Shown here: positions 5,639 to 5,800 of the stretch, one piece after another | Position numbering within the stretch: the stretch's first letter is position 1 | Layout of the letters: every line of letters begins with the position of its first letter | Assembly: GCA_003511465.1 (NCBI GenBank) | Contig: DOID01000020.1 | Span: 1 to 5,800 of the forward strand | Source of the DNA: Bacillota bacterium | Lineage (GTDB): Bacteria > Bacillota > UBA4882 > UBA10575 | DNA length: 5,800 nt | Reading direction: 5' to 3' | Translations under genes and position numbers: made by a program | The notes under the pieces: model-generated | Told to the model about the DNA's origin: nothing | The model's input: only the letters and a program-made list of their open reading frames with translations | Databases searched by the model: none

Positions 5639-5800
5639 TCACACCTCACTCCTTGGATTTAGTGCGTCTCGTAAGCCGTCGCCTAAAAAATTAAAACTAA
5701 GAAGGATAATGGCAAAACAAAGCGCAGGCCAGATCAATAGATGGGGAAAACCTAAAATCATTCCGTTCCCGGAGTTAAGGAGGTTACCAAAACTGGGCAT
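5639..5800 (-). CDS. ABC transporter permease, OppC/DppC type (C-terminal 53 residues, 5' part outside window)
   Basis: The frame is open from the window edge at 5800 to a TGA at 5641-5639 and encodes 53 residues. It begins MPSFGNLLNSGNGM, continues through a hydrophobic stretch of about 25 residues (ILGFPHLLIWPALCFAIILL) that fits the last membrane helix, and ends NFLGDGLRDALNPRSEV. The tail LGDGLRDALNPR is the hallmark end of the second inner-membrane permease of Opp/Dpp-type importers. Known members have about six membrane helices and an EAA loop that contacts the ATPases; these would lie upstream, outside the window. The Met at the window edge is internal and should not be taken as a start. 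Position immediately before oppD, with one base between stop and next ATG, matches the usual oppB-oppC-oppD-oppF order. Further oppB and a substrate-binding protein gene are expected to the right. Confidence 0.9.
   Translation of the reverse strand: MPSFGNLLNSGNGMILGFPHLLIWPALCFAIILLSFNFLGDGLRDALNPRSEV
5642..5654 (-). promoter_or_regulatory. Ribosome binding site for oppD-like gene, inside the 3' end of oppC
   Basis: On the minus strand the region reads AAGGAGTGAGGTG, then TGAT, then ATG. Either AAGGAG (11-base spacing) or GAGGTG (4-base spacing) can act. The site lies in the last oppC codons, so ribosomes finishing oppC can restart on oppD. It decides between ATG 5637 and GTG 5649 in favour of the ATG. 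Confidence 0.7.

Noticed and set aside
5637..5649. GTG at 5649 as the start of the oppD-like gene
   Set aside because: AAGGA would abut the start codon with no spacing, and the added residues MRCD are not typical; ATG 5637 has well-placed sites.

Overview
All five genes in this window lie on the minus strand and read right to left as one gene cluster: the 3' end of an Opp/Dpp-family permease (oppC-like), two ABC-transporter ATPases (oppD-like, oppF-like), a LacI-family transcriptional regulator, and a complete glycoside hydrolase family 2 beta-mannosidase. A strong Shine-Dalgarno sequence at the extreme left edge shows that another gene on the same strand starts just outside the window. I see no credible gene on the plus strand, and no RNA genes, CRISPR array, insertion sequence or phage signature.

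Organism: AGGAGG-type ribosome binding sites before most genes, tight gene packing, a LacI regulator next to an Opp-type transporter, and a cytoplasmic (signal-less) GH2 enzyme suggest a bacterium of Firmicutes/Clostridia or Thermotogae type that ferments plant or microbial polysaccharides. This is an inference from style; no taxonomic marker is present.

Layout, in direction of transcription: 5800-5639 oppC-like 3' end; one base, then 5637-4660 oppD-like; 4-bp ATGA overlap, then 4663-3716 oppF-like; a 126-bp gap (3715-3590) with two perfect palindromes and a possible promoter; 3589-2588 LacI regulator; a 68-bp gap (2587-2520) with an imperfect inverted repeat; 2519-57 beta-mannosidase; and a 56-bp gap ending in the ribosome binding site of the next gene. 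A 14-base motif (CTAWACATGTKTCC as read on the plus strand) occurs once in each gap flanking the mannosidase, in the same orientation.

How it probably works: although the transporter has the domain make-up of a peptide permease, its neighbours suggest it imports short beta-mannosides (manno-oligosaccharides, or mannose-containing glycans). Opp/Dpp-family importers with sugar substrates are known, for example in Thermotoga. The cytoplasmic beta-mannosidase would then release mannose from the non-reducing end, and the LacI protein would sense a sugar and control the cluster. I see no new class of system. The points most worth a second look are the repeated intergenic motif, the unusual hinge of the LacI protein, an apparent Trp-to-Gly change in a conserved motif of the mannosidase, and the cysteine pattern at the C-termini of the two ATPases.
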